From Nitzschia sp. DOCU1 (Eukaryota > Bacillariophyta > Bacillariophyceae > Bacillariales > Bacillariaceae): 64,000 bases of DNA. Shown here one piece after another: positions 30,061 through 39,835 of this stretch (position 1 is the stretch's first letter; each line of letters opens with the position of its first letter). The DNA lies in contig OX595985.1 of NCBI GenBank assembly GCA_951394045.1, positions 3,038,001-3,102,000 of the forward strand. The letters are read 5' to 3'. The position numbers and the translations under genes were made by a program. Below the pieces are notes generated by a model that saw only the letters and a list, made by a program, of their open reading frames with translations, was not told where the DNA came from and searched no databases.

Positions 30061-30090
30061 GCGCTTATTTCCCCTACAGGGAAAAGGCGC
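30061..30090. repeat. Hairpin repeat, copy 2
   Basis: The same stem-loop as 29927-29956, 134 bp away, with a few changes (CCCCTACAGGG in the tip). The two copies are in direct orientation, with shared flank TTTTGGCAAC before the stem. The 29757-30179 stretch holds no gene that I can support. Confidence 0.7.
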
Positions 30091-30179
30091 TAGCTTGATT
30101 GCGATACTACATCTTTGGTCCTTGTGGTGTTCCTGCTAAAGTTGTAGCCACTACTAAACTGATGTCTACAAGTAATATA

Positions 30180-30698
30180 TTAATGTTCCTTTGGTTCCGC
30201 ATGACAAAATTTTAGAGGAGGCTTTTTGCTGATCTTGGAGAAGTTGTGGCCAGTTAGGTCGTGTCGAACTCTTTTTACGTTAGGCTGTTGAGGAGTATTA
30301 AATACTGTAGTGTCAATGGTATCATCAAGGCATTCCTTTTTGCGTGCTTGCGCATTCCCAGAACTGACGTCTTTTTCATGTTGGTACTCATGAAATTGTC
30401 TGTGCTCTTTGTGTGATGGAAACAAAGTTGGTTCATAAGGATGTTGGTGAAACGTTATGGTAATTGCTGCTGGCAGGAATCCACTGAAGTTTGCTTGTTG
30501 TTTGGATGGAAGTTGGGTCCCACAGGTTTTCTCTTGAAGAAAAAGATGAGGAGGATGACAGTTGTTGCCACAATGATGGGTCAGAATGTCATCAGGGCAA
30601 TGGTGCATCATGAGATCATAAAGGGACATTTTTGTTGCTCCACAATCAAGACAGCCAAAACATGGTGCAGTTTTTCCTATGTTGGGGTTAAACTTCAT
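30180..30698 (-). CDS. Uncharacterised Cys/His-rich host protein or exon
   Basis: 172 residues if the ATG at 30698 is used. A zinc-finger-like start (PCFGCLDCGATK, then MMHHC and HHCGNNC) is followed by a low-complexity His/Gln/Lys region. Upstream, 30758-30945 reads another open stretch that ends at a good 5' splice site (GAG, GTAGGT). A pyrimidine tract with AG occurs just before 30692, so this may be the last exon of a spliced gene. I do not recognise the family. Confidence 0.5.
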   Translation of the reverse strand: MKFNPNIGKTAPCFGCLDCGATKMSLYDLMMHHCPDDILTHHCGNNCHPPHLFLQEKTCGTQLPSKQQANFSGFLPAAITITFHQHPYEPTLFPSHKEHRQFHEYQHEKDVSSGNAQARKKECLDDTIDTTVFNTPQQPNVKRVRHDLTGHNFSKISKKPPLKFCHAEPKEH

Positions 30699-30757
30699 AA
30701 TACAGGAAAGAAAAATTGAGTTGAATGATCATGAGAAAATGATCAGAAAAGACCTAC

Positions 30758-30945
30758 CTCATGTTCTTTGGTTTGCACAAAGATAGTCGTTGGTTCAGCG
30801 TTTACAGGGAGGTCAACTGATTCAGCCCAGCTTCTTGGATCAACAACACAAATGCCATGATAAAGTAGTCCCAAGTTAGCATCTTTTGCTTTTGCTCTGG
30901 TGAGAGATTCCTGAAGTTGTGCGGGATTAAGAATCATGATGGAAA
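30758..30945 (-). CDS. Probable host exon joined to 30180-30692
   Basis: The minus frame reads NPAQLQESLTRAKAKDANLG to QTKEHE and then GTAGGT, a strong 5' splice site at 30757. The intron would end with TTCCTG...GAAG near 30693. The upstream boundary is uncertain; a TTCAG lies just before ESLTRAK. The function is unknown. Confidence 0.45.
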
Positions 30946-31103
30946 TGTAATATAATGAACATATTTTTCTTTTTGTATTCTGTATGGGACACTTTCCTTT
31001 CATAGCTTCTGTGAAAAACAAAAATCTCATGACAAAATTCATGGTTTCTACTAACAGAACAAAAATATGGTGAATGGGCACACAAACTGAAACTTTGCAA
31101 ATC

Positions 31104-31350
31104 ATGGCACGAACTAAACAGGCAAGGCCTCAAAAACGAGTACAAAGGACACCAAATTGCAAGCAGCAACAAGGAAATAAAGAAATCAGGGAGGGTGTTG
31201 CAATAAGTGAGAACGTTGATAGAAAACGGTATAGGCCAGGAACAGTTGCTCTGCGGGAAATTTGAGACTATTTGAAGCCTACTACTTTAGAAATTGAAAA
31301 GCGTCACTTCCAAAAGTTGTCTGATAAATTTCACTTGTTGTCCTACAGGA
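31104..31350 (+). pseudogene. Divergent histone H3 (CENH3-like?) pseudogene
   Basis: ATG at 31104 gives MARTKQ, the histone H3 start, then a divergent basic tail. The stretch RYRPGTVALREI follows, which is the conserved alpha-N entry of H3. TGA at 31263-31265 replaces the next Arg. The frame beyond it still resembles H3 (DYLKPTTLEIEKRHFQKLSDKF against the [22 protein letters not shown] region). Homology ends near 31350, so the histone fold is missing. A variable tail with a conserved RYRPGTVAL is typical of centromeric H3, but the region that would prove this is lost. Confidence 0.75.
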
Positions 31351-31399
31351 AACACCCAATTGTACAGCCGGCCGTAGTCGACCATATGGGGACAATTTC

Positions 31400-31978
31400 T
31401 TCTCCCTCGTCCGCGATTCCCCTTTTTGTCGATCCGTAGCATTGGTTGAAGTATTTCCCTTCGATTGGAGTTACGCATTTGAAAAACTTTAGAGTTGGCG
31501 TGAATTGATGACATGTATTTATTACGACGGCTGTCAATCCCTACTACGATGCCTTTATTCGATGGCAATTCGACACCCTTCTCGTCAAGAACAAGATTTT
31601 GTTTGGACAGAGAAACAATGTGTATTCGGCCAAGTTTGTGTCCACCACGATCGATCGGAAGGTGAGGGAGTCGGCCCCAAAAAGGACATTTTAATCAAAC
31701 CCCAGGTCTTGCCAGTGGAAAATGCGACGCGAAATGCCAAAATGCAAAAGTTGATGGAGAACAACGATAAGCGGGTGTATTTAGTTCCGGCGACTCTGCG
31801 TCCCGAGACAATGTACAGCCAAACAAACGGCTTTGTGTTGCCGACAAGAAAGTATGGCGCCTATGTGGTCGTTGCCACCAACATAATCTTCATTATGAGT
31901 GCTCGATCGGCGCGTATATTGCCCTGTCAGATATATGAGGGAAATGACGACAACATGTCGGCCGTGTGTGAAAACTGA
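31400..31978 (+). pseudogene. Leucyl-tRNA synthetase (cytosolic type) pseudogene fragment
   Basis: One frame reads VDP, stop, HWLKYFPSIGVTHLKNF and, after two TGA codons (31506-31511), [18 protein letters not shown] and [11 protein letters not shown]. After a frame change near 31635 the other frame reads [38 protein letters not shown] and SARILPCQIY. These match the catalytic-domain insertion and editing-domain entry of eukaryotic LeuRS (FADPQHWLDYFP, NPYYDSFVRWQF, DHDRASGEGVGPQEYTLIK, VYLVAATLRPETMYGQTN). The fragment covers about 190 residues of a protein of more than 1000. It adjoins the histone pseudogene on the same strand. Confidence 0.85.
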
Positions 31979-32017
31979 AGTTCACGTTGCCCAACGACAA
32001 GCGAATCTGACAACGTT

Positions 32018-32135
32018 GAAATGATGCCGGACGACGACGGGTGTCCGGCCCGAAAGAAGGTCGTTGTACGGGAAGAAAGTTTTATGCCAACTAGACTTAG
32101 GGCGTCTGTGCCATATAAACTAGAAACTACAACAA
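32018..32135 (-). repeat. Shared 3'-end segment with hairpin, right copy
   Basis: Nearly identical to 3693-3812 and in the same orientation, with the GCCGGAC and GTCCGGC stem. Here it lies downstream of the acidic protein gene 32222-33961, in its probable 3'UTR. The homology includes the last codons of the SET-like frame at 3771-4550 but reads a stop (TAA) earlier. Confidence 0.7.
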
Positions 32136-32221
32136 TCTAACTAACGATGAATAACTGTGTTTGTACTACATATTATAATATAGATTGAATACTAACAAAT
32201 AAAAGTGAGTAGGCTCATACT

Positions 32222-32678
32222 TCACTCTGCCGTAGTAACACTGGACAGCTGTCGCAATCGTTCGACTTGCCGTTCCAATGCTTTGCACTTTAGTACAAGA
32301 TCATCGTAGGCTGCTGCCTTTGCCTTGATGTTCTCATACTCTGCTCTGCGAACCGTAACCATCTCTTCATCATCGTCGTCATCCTCATCGTTCTTGTCGT
32401 CACTCTCTTGTGTAGTGCTCGTACCTGTGATGATATTAATGTTGGCAGGTACATCAGACTTTTCTTCTTCCTCCGCACTGTCAGAGCCGGTTCCAACCGA
32501 GATAGTAGTGTCCAAAACATTGGCCAAAGCCAGCCTTTGGACCGAACTGTAGGACACAGTGTCTCCGAAAACGTCCTCATCCTCAACTTCTTCCGGGACT
32601 GGGACTACATTAACGTCATTGACGTAATCGCCTTCTTCTTCGCCTTCTTCTTCTTTATCTTTATCTTTATCTTCATCT

Positions 32679-32719
<41 letters not shown>

Positions 32720-33961
32720 ATCATCATCATCGTCATTGTTATCTTCATCATCAACCACTTCTTCGTCGACTTGAACACGTGGCTTCTTCTTCTTAACGAA
32801 CGCCTCCGGGTTTGCTCCAAAATGACTCAGCCTGTCATCGGCATTCTCCGACTTGCACTGGAGACATTCGGTGCTATCGTAGTAGTAGCGCTTTCTCCAT
32901 ATCCAGGCCCGCATGGCGTGGAAAATGATCCACTCTACACGCTCACGGTCGTAGCCATCCAGTAATTTTAGACAAAACGGCTTCGCACTGATGCCCTTAA
33001 TGGACACGGTGTCACCATCATTATAGCCGTCCTTCAAACAGGCAATAAAGTGGAGATTCTCTTCTTCAGGAGAACGCACCACGCCACCTGCAAACATCGA
33101 ATGCCTTAAGTCGACCGGCCCACGACTCTCCGAATTGGCCCACTTAGAAAGAACATCGTAATCCTCCTTACTTACATGCTTTCCGTCTGCTGGGTAAGTG
33201 CGAACAAGATAATCCAGCAGACGGTAGCATCCCATAATTGTGTGCTGTCCACGAAAGAAATCCTTGGCCAACCGGACGACTCTGCTCTCGTGTGTAAGCT
33301 CCCGTCCTTTGCCAGCGTCGTTCAACATGTCCTTAAATAGGTATTTGAATACGAGACAAATGCACACAAACAATTCCACGAAATCCTCACCCCGTGTTGC
33401 TGTTTCGCTCCCCTCTTCCACCCCCTGTTCCTCCGCACGCTTCTCCAGCAACGAGCACATGAACTCGGAATGCAAACGCCACGCGCGAGCCTCCCTCTTC
33501 TCTTCGTCGGAGAAATTCCCGGTCTTCTTTTCCCCGAGGGGCATAAATTTCAACTCAATCAGGTCGTCGACTCGATTACGACTAATTAAGAACAGCTTGC
33601 GATCAAGAACCGCTTGCAGATTCCCGTCTTCTGTACCCAGTACCGCCTTAAACATGGCCATGAATGTGAGCGCGTGATCTACTACGCTATCGTGTCTCCC
33701 GTTAACGCTCTGAACGTACATACACATGGTAGCGTCAGGCTCGTAGAGAGACTCCGATACGTCGTATACATACCTGCGTCCCCACAGGATATCGCATAAT
33801 ACCAACCTTCTCGCTCGTAAGTGGGCCAACACTGGATCCCACTCGAGCGGCTCGAGCGGCGCAACCGGCTGCTGCATAATGCCCACGAGTGCTTCGGGAG
33901 CAAGGCGCAACAAGGTAGCTGCGGACGACCTATCATCATGGTCAGAAGGGGGTAAGTACAA
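32222..33961 (-). CDS. Acidic, coiled-coil protein of unknown function
   Basis: 579 residues from ATG 33961. Residues 1-380 are globular, with aromatic-rich stretches (RRYVYDVSESLYEPDATMCMYVQ, WIIFHAMRAWIWRKRYYYDS) and two Cys (CLQC). Residues about 405-445 are an almost pure Asp/Glu/Lys tract, followed by further acidic segments. The last 45 residues are a predicted coiled coil (YENIKAKAAAYDDLVLKCKALERQVERLRQL). The frame is uninterrupted, and codon use is unlike the retrotransposons. Acidic tracts with a coiled coil suggest a nuclear or chromatin role, but this is not supported further. The 3' flank shares a segment with 3693-3812. Confidence 0.75.
32640..32755 (-). repeat. Trinucleotide repeat coding poly-Asp/Glu
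   Basis: A GAT/GAC (minus sense) array inside the 579-residue gene codes for about 20 consecutive Asp residues plus a Glu/Lys-Asp alternation. Length variation here would keep the frame. Confidence 0.9.
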
Positions 33962-34065
33962 AAGGATCCCAAATAGTACTACTGGACATTGCTGTCGTCT
34001 CGTGCTCTAACTAGTTCAAATAATAAGCATGATCAGACGCAAAGCATTTAAAACTTTCCGATCTT

Positions 34066-34272
34066 ACGCACGCTCGTCAACAAATCCTAATTTTTTAACA
34101 CGATACTTCGCGAAACATAGAAGTTCGACGCAACAGCCTCATAAATGGGTCACTGAAACCACCATCCAACGCACGTTCGTCAACGAATCTTAATGTTTTT
34201 AAGACGATACTTCGCGAGACATAGAAGTTCGACGCACCAGCCTCATAATTGGGTCGCCGAAACCACGTCACA
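34066..34272. repeat. Tandem duplication of a ~103-bp unit
   Basis: Two copies (about 34066-34168 and 34169-34272) share ACGATACTTCGCGA, ACATAGAAGTTCGACGCA and CAGCCTCATAA with several substitutions. There is no coding signal. The unit lies upstream of the acidic protein gene. Confidence 0.8.
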
Positions 34273-34386
34273 CCGCTGCCACGCAAACCGCAACGAACGA
34301 AACGTCCCTTCCCACCACCGTAATTGTTCTGCCGCCGAATCCCGACAATTAAGAAGACTTGTTCTCTATTGTTCTGTGTTAGCGCC

Positions 34387-34462
34387 GTTATGTGTTTTAT
34401 TTTCTAATTGAAACGAAGAAAATCCAAAACTAATGGTATGATTAGACAATAAAACACTTAAC
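34387..34462. mobile_element. Short inverted-repeat element, copy 1 (MITE-like)
   Basis: Ends GTTATGTGTTTTATTTTCTA and TAGACAATAAAACACTTAAC are inverted repeats with 2-3 mismatches around a 35-bp centre. It is part of a direct duplication with copy 2, including the upstream TTGTTCT...GTTCTGTGTT flank. No coding capacity. Confidence 0.6.
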
Positions 34463-34493
34463 TACATTGTTCTCCATCGTTCTGTGTTCGCGC

Positions 34494-34571
34494 CGTTATG
34501 TGTTTTATTTTCTATTTGAAACGAAGAAACTCCAAAAATAGTGGTATGATTAGAAAATAAAACACATAACG
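34494..34571. mobile_element. Short inverted-repeat element, copy 2 (MITE-like)
   Basis: Ends CGTTATGTGTTTTATTTTCT and AGAAAATAAAACACATAACG form a perfect 20-bp inverted repeat around about 38 bp. The centre is shared with copy 1. No clear target duplication was seen; a cruciform or bidirectional terminator are alternatives to a mobile origin. Confidence 0.6.
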
Positions 34572-35375
34572 ATGAAATACTCTTATGCCCGACCAACAGC
34601 CCCGGAGACTCATGGAATGGGAATGGGCGATTCGACAGAACAGATCGAGTAGTTCGAATCATCGGGCCGCAAGGTCAAAACAACGAAAAGACCGACCATG
34701 ACCGCAACAACCCGCCGACAACCTTGCCGATGCTCTTCTACACGACGCTGTTGATTGTCAACTATCATCTCACCTGCACGAAATAACGAAACAACCGCAA
34801 CAAGCGCCAACAGCTCACCCACCGACACGACAAGCAATGCAACAACAATACGACAATCAAACGATGAACGGCGCGAAGCAAGCAGTGGTGCACCCGATTT
34901 GCCGACGACCGGGGCTTGTCAACAACAAGACTCCTGTCAATGCTACTACGACTACTCTAGCGAACATCGTGTTGTGTGTGGCCGAGCAAATGTCGACCAA
35001 ACAAAAGACACCATGGTTACCAACTGTCGGATCAGTTTGTTTGTGTTGTTTGTGAGAGTCGGATTATTTGTGGCGAAATCGACCGACCGACGAATTGCGC
35101 GGCTTCGACGAAACCCGACAAACATCGACAAACAAGAGCGCGACAGGCGCGATTCAACCGAACACGTCGACGAATGGGAATGCTCCGTGCTCCATGTGTC
35201 AACTCGATCGTGGTGAAACGAACGTGCGTGCTAATAATGATAAAACACCAAACTAAATTACTCGGTCGTCCACGAGCACTTAGGTAGTCACTATTTAAAG
35301 CCACGTCGCAATCCGCGACCTTATATTATAGCCGCTCACGAAATCACATGATAACTTCCGACAACTATTACGGCA
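34572..35375. other. Stretch without a supported gene
   Basis: Short frames on both strands overlap here (for example 34755-35216 plus), rich in CAA/ACA-type codons, but none has a recognisable motif. Nothing else is evident. Confidence 0.6.
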
Positions 35376-35693
35376 TTATACTACGAACCAATAGAAACTG
35401 AACTCCCCATGGCAAAGCGGGCATGTAGAGCATTTATCCCGCCACTTATCCAAGCAAAACTGATGGAACTCGTGTTCGCAACATTCCGGATTCACTACAA
35501 TCAGCGCTCTACAATCCGCCGGCACCATCGGCTCGAAACAAATCGAGCACTCGTTGTACTCCAATGGCTCGAAATATAGCGGGTCTTCTCGTGTCCCACT
35601 CCCGCGCACCACTTCTCTCTGCACGACCGTCATCCTATCAATTCTTCGCGCTGCCAAAAAATGAGCGCCTCGTGGCTGCCGTGCGGAACGCAT
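35376..35693 (-). CDS. Small RING-H2 finger protein
   Basis: 105 residues. The RING-H2 pattern is complete: CSIC, then C-x-H-x2-H-x2-C (CEHEFHQFC), then CPLC, with WRDKCST between. RING-H2 domains usually recruit an E2 enzyme for ubiquitin transfer. No transmembrane segment is seen; the protein is short and basic at the N-terminus (RSARQPRGAHFLAARR). It stands alone and its substrate is unknown. The start at 35693 is the first ATG; an exon further upstream cannot be excluded. Confidence 0.8.
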   Translation of the reverse strand: MRSARQPRGAHFLAARRIDRMTVVQREVVRGSGTREDPLYFEPLEYNECSICFEPMVPADCRALIVVNPECCEHEFHQFCLDKWRDKCSTCPLCHGEFSFYWFVV

Positions 35694-36628
35694 GCCTCGT
35701 CAAACGCAACAAATCTAAATTTATTTCCTTGGTGCTACGTCACTCGCAGCCGAGAATGTCATCACCGAGTTCTTCTCACGCGCTCGCACGTTCCCGGAAA
35801 CCCGACCGACGCAACAACAACGCATCCACTCGTCCTCGGCCGCCGCGACAATGGCGGTTACAAAACAGTATCGTCTGCAATCATCGCCTTTTCGACGCGG
35901 AAACTCTTCATCGATTGACAACAACCTGCCAAACCATCGACGCAATGAATACCTCTACAGGATCCAAGTAAACCTCTCCAAAAGCCTTCCGTCGCTCCGC
36001 TTCTACAACGAAAGAAAACCCTGCCGTATTGATTTCGAGGGTGTTCCGATGGAGAAAGCCGAATTCCGTATTTCCCCCATAACATGCGTCAAAAAGCGCG
36101 CATGCTTTACCCGTAATTTCTAAATAAAATAACGCCTAATTTGATATCGCGTCGATCTCCTATTATTTGGTTAACACAATGCGCACTTTGCGGCGCCGGC
36201 AGGGCCCCTACCCCACCGCGCCATCGATTTTCACGGTCTCCCCAGGGAGAACCACGGACCGGTATCAAGACGGAAGCATATGTTCCATCTGACGTGGCCA
36301 ATTTTACTTAGGGGTTTCTCCGGTTTCCAAGACCTTCATTGCCGTGTATCATGCCGGAGTAAACCCGTGCTGCCGCGCTCCGAGCATAGAGTGCTTGTGG
36401 GTGCGTCCACCCGTGTGGCGAGATGGCCGTGCGTGCCTGAAGCGAGCAACGCCAGCTGAATCGTCGTTTCGCGATGCTCGACACGAAACATGGTTGACGA
36501 CCATGAGCCTCTTTCTTTTCGCTCTTTCGCCGACTCTCCCTTCATCAATCGAAGAGCCAGGTATTGTCAAAACCTCCCCAGGTATTGTGATTAGCATTTG
36601 GGTCTGATAAACCGAGAAATCATCGACT
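35694..36628. other. Stretch without a supported gene
   Basis: Only short frames without motifs (for example 35851-36123 plus, 90 residues). No RNA gene or clear repeat was recognised. Confidence 0.6.
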
Positions 36629-36631
36629 GAG

Positions 36632-36666
36632 TGGAGGAAATTGCGCTACTTCTAAAATGCTAAAAT
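36632..36666 (+). repeat. Left terminal inverted repeat
   Basis: 35 bp, one mismatch to the reverse complement of 38616-38650. Flanked outside by GAG. Confidence 0.8.
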
Positions 36667-38615
36667 AAATCGCACTGCGACAGGCCCATATTTTTAGAAG
36701 TTACGCAAAAAAATCGGGACTTCCAAACTTCTAAATTGTCGCGCGCTCGCGGGACCAGTCGCCGTCACCGCGATGGGATGTGATTACTATGGTATCTCTC
36801 TCTACCGCTCGTTATCATGATGGAAAACGACGCCGAGACAACGATGTTCGCAATGCAGACAGCACCGTTACTGGCAGGAAACACTGTGCTGGTCGTGGGG
36901 CCAAAAAGAGCACGCTCGTGGTTGAAGTTGTGTTGTGCGAGAAGTATCGTTGGTAATATCGCTCGATGCAATCCGTTTTTGTGGGCTTTCGGATCGGATG
37001 GTTCGTGGCGGTAATCAGATGGTTCGGGGTGGTAATCGGATAGTTCGGATAATTTAGCAGTTTGTCCTCCAAAGGACCCTAACATCTGGTGAATTTTCCG
37101 GTCATCTTTGGCCGACATTTACACTACGACCCCCCTGGTAGGAAGTCTACACATGGGATTAGGGATAATGGACTTAATCGACAACTTTGACACAAGTCAA
37201 GTGAGTCACGTATTCCTTACATGCATGCCATTTCGACTGTAGACTACTTCTTGTCGACGACGAGACGACGGTATTATACACAAATAGAAGATTACATATT
37301 TCGGATACTCATTACTACTGCTACTACTCATTACTACTCTAGTACTGTGCTCTTAGTCATGGTACAAAGTGTGCAACAGGAGCCACAACTGCCTTGCAAA
37401 TTTCTCACCACTCCGCAGCTTTGCAGAATTATCCTCGTCATATTTCGGCTCCATCATCTCAATGATCGAACAGAATTGATTCTAGCCTGATTCCATAGCC
37501 ATCTTAAATGCACAAAACACCAAACCAGGCCCAACTAGCATTTCACAATCGAGCCTTGAACTCCTCTTTTTGTAGCAAATCTTTAAATTAGGCAACCGAC
37601 CAGAAGATTCCACCACTAGCAAACGGATCAGCAAACCACTCCAACATTATCTGATTCACAGTCGATGACGACAACACCTGTTGATTGTTGCTGCTAACAT
37701 CCGTTGCAATTTGCCACCTGCTTGATCACGAGACCTTCCTTCCGCCAGCCACCGCCCCCTTATGCCCAGATGAAAGAACGAGGACACCACCCTTTTGAGC
37801 AATAAAAATCCAGATTCGAATATAAAAAAGAAAAGTCTCGCTCGTAGCATGGGCACGGAATGGCAACACCGATTTCTGTGAAAGTCTTCATCCAATCCGC
37901 CTTCCATGCCAACAAAGGCCACGTTCCACTTCAAAGTAGTCATTTTGGACACTTTGACGACCGGGTGAATTATTGCGTGCAAGAGCATGGCTCTTGCCAA
38001 AATGATGGTACAGCCATTTTCTTTTTCTGCCCGTGAGATTGGGGGGATTGCCATTCCGGAATGGCAGCAGTGCCATGGACAGCCTGTTTGTGGATCGACT
38101 TGGGCAACGATGTGGGAGCAAGAGACCTGAACTGCCGGTAGCCCGAATCAAATCTGACTTGCCACGAGCCTTTTGTGTTGCCTCCGTGCATTTTCCTTGC
38201 TGCCAAGGTGGTCATGATCCGGCATTGTGACGGGGAGGCTCGAATCTTTGTCATTGTCGTCGGTCTCGGAGGATATCTTTTCAGGACATGTAAGTGGCCG
38301 ATACTACGGCACAACAAGCGCGCAGGATTTTATCGTCCCGGATGGCCGACAAAACTGAAGGATCTTTGGCTGAAAAATAATCCCACGCGATTTTCCTGGA
38401 AAAAGGCGAGCTTGGGGGCCAAGTCTCTTTTGACTTTTTCCGGCCAAACTGGACGACAAATACCACGTAGAATATCGCACGGTGACCGGAAAAAGGCGAA
38501 GATCCTTCCAAACTTCTAAATTTTAGGCCATTTCACTTCTAAAATTTTTCGCAGCTGTGACACGTGACTCGGCTGTGGAACAAAAATCCTGCACGCTGAT
38601 TGGCTAAAATTTAGC

Positions 38616-38650
38616 ATTTTAGCATTTTAGAAGTAGCGCAAATTCCTCCA
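38616..38650 (-). repeat. Right terminal inverted repeat
   Basis: 35 bp, the partner of 36632-36666. An additional TAGCATTTT copy lies just inside. Flanked outside by GAG. Confidence 0.8.
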
Positions 38651-38703
38651 GAGTGACGCGGGGCCACTCAAAACGTAACAAGAGTAATAAAAGTCATTAT
38701 CTA

Positions 38704-38925
38704 AGAGCATCACTTATCGGGGGGTATAAATGGCCCGTTTATCCGAAACGACGTACTTTGGCATCACTTACCGGGGGAAATCTATGCTCAAAAATTTATG
38801 AAATATGGATCGGTCCCATAAGAGCATCACTAATCGGGCCCATATTTTTGGGGGGTAAACTGGCCGTTTATGATTTATGGCGGAAGTTTATGGGGCTCTT
38901 CGCTTCGCATCACCAACCGCGTCAT
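38704..38925 (+). repeat. Array of a GCATCACT-type motif
   Basis: Four direct copies of GCATCACtnAnCGGG-like sequence start near 38707, 38761, 38824 and 38908, spaced 54-84 bp apart. They are interleaved with two GTTTAT or GGCCCATA-like boxes. The function is unknown; these may be remains of overlapping small transposons. Confidence 0.55.
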
Positions 38926-38993
38926 GGATATTTCCCCCTGATATTTTAGCTATTCCTACGTAGTGACGTTGATACTAGACATATACTCATACC

Positions 38994-39569
38994 TTAAATA
39001 TTTATTCGTTTTGGTCGGCAGAACTGACGACACCGAGGACGATGTGATAATCCTTTCTTGCCAACGACAATTGGATCGACATTACACCCCCCCCCTGCTT
39101 CCTTCACATCCCTTTGTCCCATGATATGTGGCATTGCTGTCGGATTTGGAGGCGCTGGGCATGGCATTTGTTTTGAGACCGCAGACTGATAAAGAAACAA
39201 CAAGTTGATTGTTGCTTTCACTGCTGCTTTTGCGCTCGCTCTCTCTTTAGCGTCGGACCCATCTTCGACCGTGCAAATGATCACTGTGCTTGGGTTATCA
39301 CTAAACTACTTTGGGAGATCGAAACGTTGAGCGACGGTGAAGTTGCGGTAAATGAAGGCGTTGTTTTGTCCTTGTTGTTGTTGTGGTCGGTCGGCATTGT
39401 GGATTTGATCGAACGGTTCGGCGGGAGAGGAAGCACTTTGCATAAACATATTCGCAATCGTATATGTTTGAATGCTTTTCCGATTGATATTTTGTGGTTT
39501 GGTATAAATCGCCTGTTTATCTGTCGGCTTATTCGACAATTGCTCGCTATAGTTGATTTCATGACTTGA
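38994..39569 (-). other. Weak minus-strand open frames
   Basis: Two same-frame minus open stretches (39284-38994 and 39539-39306), separated by one stop, have protein-like composition (Gln/Asn-rich, Ala/Lys-rich) but no recognised domain. They could be a decayed host gene. Nothing else is supported here. Confidence 0.3.
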
Positions 39570-39709
39570 ATTTTTTACAGTAAATTACAATAGCGTTAGA
39601 GTCTATGCTGTTCAAGCCGATTTGTCTGCAATGGTCCGCAAGGTAGTTATTCGTAGAGGCCTCTTCGGCCGTGTTGTTTTCGCGTGACCAATCCTACTTG
39701 GCCCGATAA

Positions 39710-39835
39710 CCAAGCCTGAGAACTTGACTGTACTCTCACCAATATCAAGCAATTGCGCAGCTTCCTTTGCGCCGTCAATTATTATCGCAACATGTGGCCG
39801 CGGCGCTCTCACTTGCTTATACAAGAACAAGTTGT
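39710..39835 (+). pseudogene. Ty3/gypsy pol relic
   Basis: The frame [24 protein letters not shown] matches the RT-RNase H connection of the gypsy elements here (ELRAFIGIVNYYRDMWVRRSHIL in C). A stop lies upstream and the similarity ends at about 39835. It is a short remnant of an old insertion. The 39836-40108 stretch holds nothing that I recognise. Confidence 0.75.

Larger units (their letters stand above)
36632..38650. mobile_element. 2.0-kb element with 35-bp terminal inverted repeats
   Basis: The left end (36632-36666, TGGAGGAAATTGCGCTACTT and onward) and the reversed right end (38616-38650) match at 34 of 35 bases. GAG flanks both ends (36629-36631, 38651-38653), consistent with a 3-bp target duplication. 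Subterminal motifs (TAGCATTTT, CTTCCAAACTTCTAAATT) recur near both ends. No transposase is recognised inside; frames at 37656-38517 on both strands are short and motif-free. It is probably a non-autonomous or decayed DNA transposon; a 3-bp duplication occurs in the Harbinger and CACTA superfamilies. Confidence 0.75.

Noticed and set aside
32408..32965. 185-residue plus-strand frame opposite the acidic protein gene
   Set aside because: Its Ile/Val/Phe runs are the reverse reading of the poly-Asp repeat.
34755..35216. 153-residue plus frame as a gene
   Set aside because: The composition is driven by a CAA/ACA-rich stretch, overlapping frames are equally long, and no motif is visible.
37140..37400. 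Solo LTR resembling the B LTR
   Set aside because: A short stretch (GACACAAGTCAAG, then CACGTATTCC) resembles the B LTR, but the similarity is too short and no ends or duplication are found.
37656..38517. Transposase inside the 2.0-kb inverted-repeat element
   Set aside because: Frames on both strands are short, overlap each other, and show no DDE or zinc-finger pattern.
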